Of a stretch of DNA of 64,000 nt, positions 61,319-64,000 are shown piece after piece; position 1 is the stretch's first letter, and each line of letters begins with the position of its first letter. The position numbers and the translations under genes are program-made. This DNA is from CANJDH01 sp031430015 (GTDB lineage: Bacteria > Pseudomonadota > Gammaproteobacteria > Burkholderiales > JAEUOS01), in the NCBI GenBank assembly GCA_031430015.1, contig JANPAR010000004.1, positions 23,907-87,906 of the forward strand. The letters are read 5' to 3'. The notes beneath the pieces were generated by a model. It was not told the origin of the DNA and searched no databases. It was given only the letters and a program-made list of their open reading frames with translations.

Positions 61319-62323
61319 GTGAATCGATTGCTTGACCTTTACCGTCTGATGCGCCGCATCCGCGCCTTTGAAGACGCTGCCGAAATTGCGAGTCAGGGCG
61401 GCGTTGCCGCGTGGGGCTTGGCCACTTCATCCAAGCCGGCGCTGGTGCGTGGGCCGCTGCACTTGTCGACCGGGCAGGAAGCGGTTGCGAGCGGCGTGTG
61501 CTTCAACCTTACCCGTGATGACCTGCTCACCTCAACCCATCGCGGCCACGGCCATACGCTGGCCAAAGGCGCCGATCCGGCGAAGATGATGTGCGAGCTG
61601 TTTGGGCGTGCGACCGGCTACAACAAGGGCAAGGGCGGTTCGATGCACATTGCCGATTTCTCGGTCGGCATGTTGGGGGCGAACGGGGTGGTGGCAGCGG
61701 GCATCCCGATTGCCACCGGTGCGGCACATGCATTGAAGATACAGGGCAAGCCGCACATCGTGGCGTGTTTCTTTGGCGATGGCGCGGCCAATCGCGGTCC
61801 GTTTCTCGAAGGCCTCAACTGGGCGCAGGTGTTCAAGTTGCCAGTGCTGTTCGTGTGCGAGGACAACCGCATCTCGGCGACCACGCCGACCGGGCCGATG
61901 ACGGCGGGTGAGGGCGTGTCGGCACGGGCAGCAGCGCTGGCGATTCCCTCGATGAAGGTCGATGGCAATGATGTCGAAGTCGTCGATGCGGCAGCAAAAA
62001 AACTGACTGCGGAAATTCGCGGCGGTGGTGGCCCGCGCTTTTTGCACGCGGTAACCTATCGATTTAAAGGGCATGTCTCGGTGGACCCCGGTACCTATCG
62101 GGATGCGCAGGAAGTGGAAGCCGCACTCAAGCTCGACCCGTTGATTGCAGCGCGCCAAAAATTGTTGAGCAAGGGAGTAACGGTGGCGGAGATTGATGCG
62201 GTTGATGCAGAAGCAAAGGACGAAATTGAACGTGCACTGGCTACGGCTGAAGCTGCGCCGGTGCCCGATGTGGCCTCGGCCTACGAAGACATTCTCGACA
62301 CCGGCGCGGGGGTGTGGCGATGA
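61319..62323 (+). CDS. thiamine-pyrophosphate dehydrogenase E1 component, alpha subunit
   Basis: A 334-residue alpha subunit of the pyruvate/acetoin/2-oxo acid dehydrogenase type. The TPP-Mg motif is GDGAANRGPFLEGLNWAQ with the distal Asn in CEDNRIS. The motif HRGHGHTLAKGADP is conserved. I chose the GTG at 61319 because GGAG lies 7 bases upstream; a TTG at 61304 is weaker. The overall likeness is to acetoin- or pyruvate-dehydrogenase E1 alpha, but no substrate can be fixed. Coupled to E1 beta (ATGA). Confidence 0.9.
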   Translation: MNRLLDLYRLMRRIRAFEDAAEIASQGGVAAWGLATSSKPALVRGPLHLSTGQEAVASGVCFNLTRDDLLTSTHRGHGHTLAKGADPAKMMCELFGRATGYNKGKGGSMHIADFSVGMLGANGVVAAGIPIATGAAHALKIQGKPHIVACFFGDGAANRGPFLEGLNWAQVFKLPVLFVCEDNRISATTPTGPMTAGEGVSARAAALAIPSMKVDGNDVEVVDAAAKKLTAEIRGGGGPRFLHAVTYRFKGHVSVDPGTYRDAQEVEAALKLDPLIAARQKLLSKGVTVAEIDAVDAEAKDEIERALATAEAAPVPDVASAYEDILDTGAGVWR

Positions 62324-63324
62324 ACGCGAAGGTTGAGCACACGATGAATACGCTGACGACAAACGCTGTCTCGATGACTTATGCACGGGCCGCCTGCCTC
62401 GCGCTCCAGGAAGTGATGCGCGCTGATCCGAGCGTAGTTGCCCTTGGTGAAGACCTCGGGCGCGGTGGCGTGTTCGGCCAGTACCGCGGCCTGCCGCAGG
62501 AGTTCGGGCCCGAGCGCATCATCGACACGCCGATCTCGGAAGCCAACATCATGGGCGCGGCCGTCGGCATGGCGCTGGCCGGTTTGCGGCCTGTGGTCGA
62601 AATGCGCGTGATTGATTTCGCGTTGTGTGCAATGGACGAGATCATCAATCAGGCGGCGAAAAACCGCTACATGTTTGGTGGCCAGGGCCGCGTGCCGCTG
62701 GTGGCACGCATGCCGATCGGCATTTGGAGCGCATCGGCTGCGCAGCATTCGCAATCACTGGAAGCTTGGTTCGCACACATGCCCGGCCTGGTGGTAGCGG
62801 TGCCCGCGACGCCGCAGGACAACTATGGCTTGCTCAAGTCATCGCTCGCCTCGGGCGACCCGGTGATCTACATGGAGCACAAGGAGTTGTGGGGTGTCGA
62901 GGGCGCGGTGTCTACCGGGGTTGCGGTGCCTCTGGGGCGAGCCAATGTTTTGTGCGAGGGTCATGACCTCACAATCGTCACTTGGTCACGCGGGGTGGGC
63001 GTTGCTCTGGAAGCCTTGTCCACCAAGGCTTTTGGAGGCATGTCTCCGGAGATCATTGACCTGCGCACCTTGTGGCCGTGGGATCGCGAGGCGGTGTTGA
63101 AGTCCGTTGCCAAAACGGGGCGGCTGCTGGTCGTGCATGAAGCGGTGCAGGTGGCTGGCTTTGGCGCCGAGATTGCGGCGAGCGTTGCGGAGGCGGCCGG
63201 CTGCAAGGTGCGGCGCCTCGGCGCGCCGCGCATACCGGTGGGCTATGCCCAGGTACTGGAAAATGAAGCACGGCTGACACCGCACAAAATCGTCGCTGCC
63301 GCCGAGGCTCTGCTCCGGCAGTAG
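62320..63324 (+). CDS. thiamine-pyrophosphate dehydrogenase E1 component, beta subunit
   Basis: A 334-residue beta subunit. Conserved segments are VVALGEDLGRGGVFGQ, DTPISEANIMGAAVGMAL and IIDLRTLWPWDREAV. It forms an alpha2-beta2 E1 with the previous gene. No E2 acyltransferase or E3 lipoamide dehydrogenase follows inside the window; a TRAP-transporter gene comes next, so the partner subunits must be elsewhere or the enzyme works differently. An ATG 11 codons in (MNTLTTNAVSMTYA) is a possible later start. Confidence 0.92.
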   Translation: MNAKVEHTMNTLTTNAVSMTYARAACLALQEVMRADPSVVALGEDLGRGGVFGQYRGLPQEFGPERIIDTPISEANIMGAAVGMALAGLRPVVEMRVIDFALCAMDEIINQAAKNRYMFGGQGRVPLVARMPIGIWSASAAQHSQSLEAWFAHMPGLVVAVPATPQDNYGLLKSSLASGDPVIYMEHKELWGVEGAVSTGVAVPLGRANVLCEGHDLTIVTWSRGVGVALEALSTKAFGGMSPEIIDLRTLWPWDREAVLKSVAKTGRLLVVHEAVQVAGFGAEIAASVAEAAGCKVRRLGAPRIPVGYAQVLENEARLTPHKIVAAAEALLRQ

Positions 63325-63446
63325 GTGCAGTGCAACCGTGGTCTTGCACGTAGCTTGAATACCAGTTTGGACGTTGATAGGCAAGCCCCTTCGATTAAAC
63401 TCAGCACTGAATCGAATTTTTCGATAACAACATCAGGAGACAGCGC

Positions 63447-64000
63447 ATGACCATCGGATCCAACGGATTGGGCGCGAAGCGCCGCACCTTCATTCAAGGC
63501 ACTGCTGCTGCCGGGGCTCTGGCCGCACTCGGCCGCCCCGCGTTTGCGCAGACGGCAGAGTTCACCCTCAAGTGGGCCAACAACATTCCGGTCACGCATC
63601 CGTCCAACATCCGCACGCGCGAAGCGGTGGACGCGATCAAAAAAGAGACCAATGGCAAGGTTGATATCCAGATCTTCCCGAACAACCAGTTGGGCGGCGA
63701 CACCGACATGCTGTCGCAAGTGCGCTCGGGCGCGATCGATATTTTTCCGCTCTCCGGCCTGATTTTGCAAACCCTGGTGCCGGTGGCTGGCATCAATGGT
63801 CTCGCCTTTGCGTTCAAGGATTACCAGACCGTGTGGTCCGCGATGGACGGCGAACTCGGCGCCCACATCCGTGCTGCTGTGGCCAAGGTCAACTTGCATT
63901 CCTTCGACAAGATTCTTGACAACGGCTATCGCAACATTACTTCGTCAAGCAAGCCGATCAACACGGCGGACGACCTCAAAGGCTTCAAGATCCGCGTGCC
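63447..64000 (+). CDS. TRAP transporter substrate-binding protein (DctP family), partial
   Basis: The first 184 residues of a periplasmic binding protein; the gene runs off the right edge. The N-terminus has a twin-arginine-like motif (KRRTFIQGTAAAGALAAL, cleaved near AFAQT), so export may be by Tat. The mature protein starts EFTLKWANNIPVTHP and contains NNQLGGDTDMLSQVRSG, the DctP signature, and SSSKPINTADDLKGFKIRVP. These proteins bind organic acids for sodium-driven uptake. AGGAGA precedes the ATG. The ligand is unknown, and the 122-base spacer after E1 beta shows no clear terminator. Confidence 0.9.
   Translation, partial: MTIGSNGLGAKRRTFIQGTAAAGALAALGRPAFAQTAEFTLKWANNIPVTHPSNIRTREAVDAIKKETNGKVDIQIFPNNQLGGDTDMLSQVRSGAIDIFPLSGLILQTLVPVAGINGLAFAFKDYQTVWSAMDGELGAHIRAAVAKVNLHSFDKILDNGYRNITSSSKPINTADDLKGFKIRV

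Noticed and set aside
61319..63324. Acetoin dehydrogenase operon
   Set aside because: E1 alpha and beta resemble it, but there is no E2, E3 or acetoin regulator, so the substrate was left open.

Overview
This is a GC-rich stretch of bacterial chromosome, almost certainly from a betaproteobacterium and most likely in or near the Burkholderiales. The evidence is gene order and protein similarity: lpxK–Trm112–kdsB–adk, dnaG–rpoD–tRNA, gyrA–serC–pheA–hisC–tyrA–aroA–cmk–rpsA–ihfB–lapA–lapB, and argH next to an AlgZ/AlgR-type two-component pair are all betaproteobacterial arrangements. Lipid A, heptose and LPS-export genes (lpxK, kdsB, rfaE1, rfaD, lapAB, lptFG) show a Gram-negative outer membrane. 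I see no rRNA, prophage, insertion sequence or CRISPR array; there is one tRNA. The genus cannot be fixed from this window.

Layout. 1–8010 (mostly minus): a partial SDR dehydrogenase, a Sel1-repeat protein, H+-pyrophosphatase, adk, kdsB, a Trm112-like gene overlapping both neighbours, lpxK, exbD, exbB. 8249–16384 (plus): xseA, sodB, a urate-oxidase-N-like membrane protein, dnaG, rpoD, tRNA-Ile2(CAU), a small lipoprotein. 16398–22131 (minus): hemW, rdgB, rph and two related OmpA-like proteins flanking mtaD. 22397–41688 (plus): gyrA, a DUF2059 protein, a long run of aromatic, serine and histidine biosynthesis genes leading into cmk–rpsA–ihfB, then lapA–lapB–ugd–rfaE1–rfaD, a ComEA-like protein and cysM. 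41768–46893 (minus): mltB and the trio MoxR ATPase–DUF58–transglutaminase. 47106–50045 (plus): histone-deacetylase-like hydrolase and an aldolase–SDR fusion. 50214–52754 (minus): pepA–holC–unknown. 52957–56378 (plus): lptF–lptG and a PA0069-type radical SAM protein. 56462–59227 (minus): a Ser/Thr kinase fused to a cyclic-nucleotide-binding domain, and argH. 59444–64000 (plus): histidine kinase, LytTR regulator, a 2-oxo acid dehydrogenase E1 alpha/beta pair, and the start of a TRAP-transporter binding protein.

Most genes are housekeeping. Many are translationally coupled (ATGA overlaps at serC/pheA, aroA/cmk, lapB/ugd, ugd/rfaE1, lptF/lptG, E1 alpha/beta), and an unusual number appear to start with GTG or TTG. 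No gap between genes exceeds 300 bases.

The most unusual signal is not a gene. Gene junctions throughout the window carry short, degenerate, unrelated tandem arrays with units of about 7, 8, 9, 10, 11, 13, 15, 16, 21 and 43 bases. They often touch a stop codon or lie just before a start codon, and in pheA and ugd, and probably kdsB, in-frame arrays add peptide to conserved enzymes. The units differ between loci, so this looks like a genome-wide process of local duplication rather than a dispersed repeat family. All repeat calls were made by eye and need a computed test.
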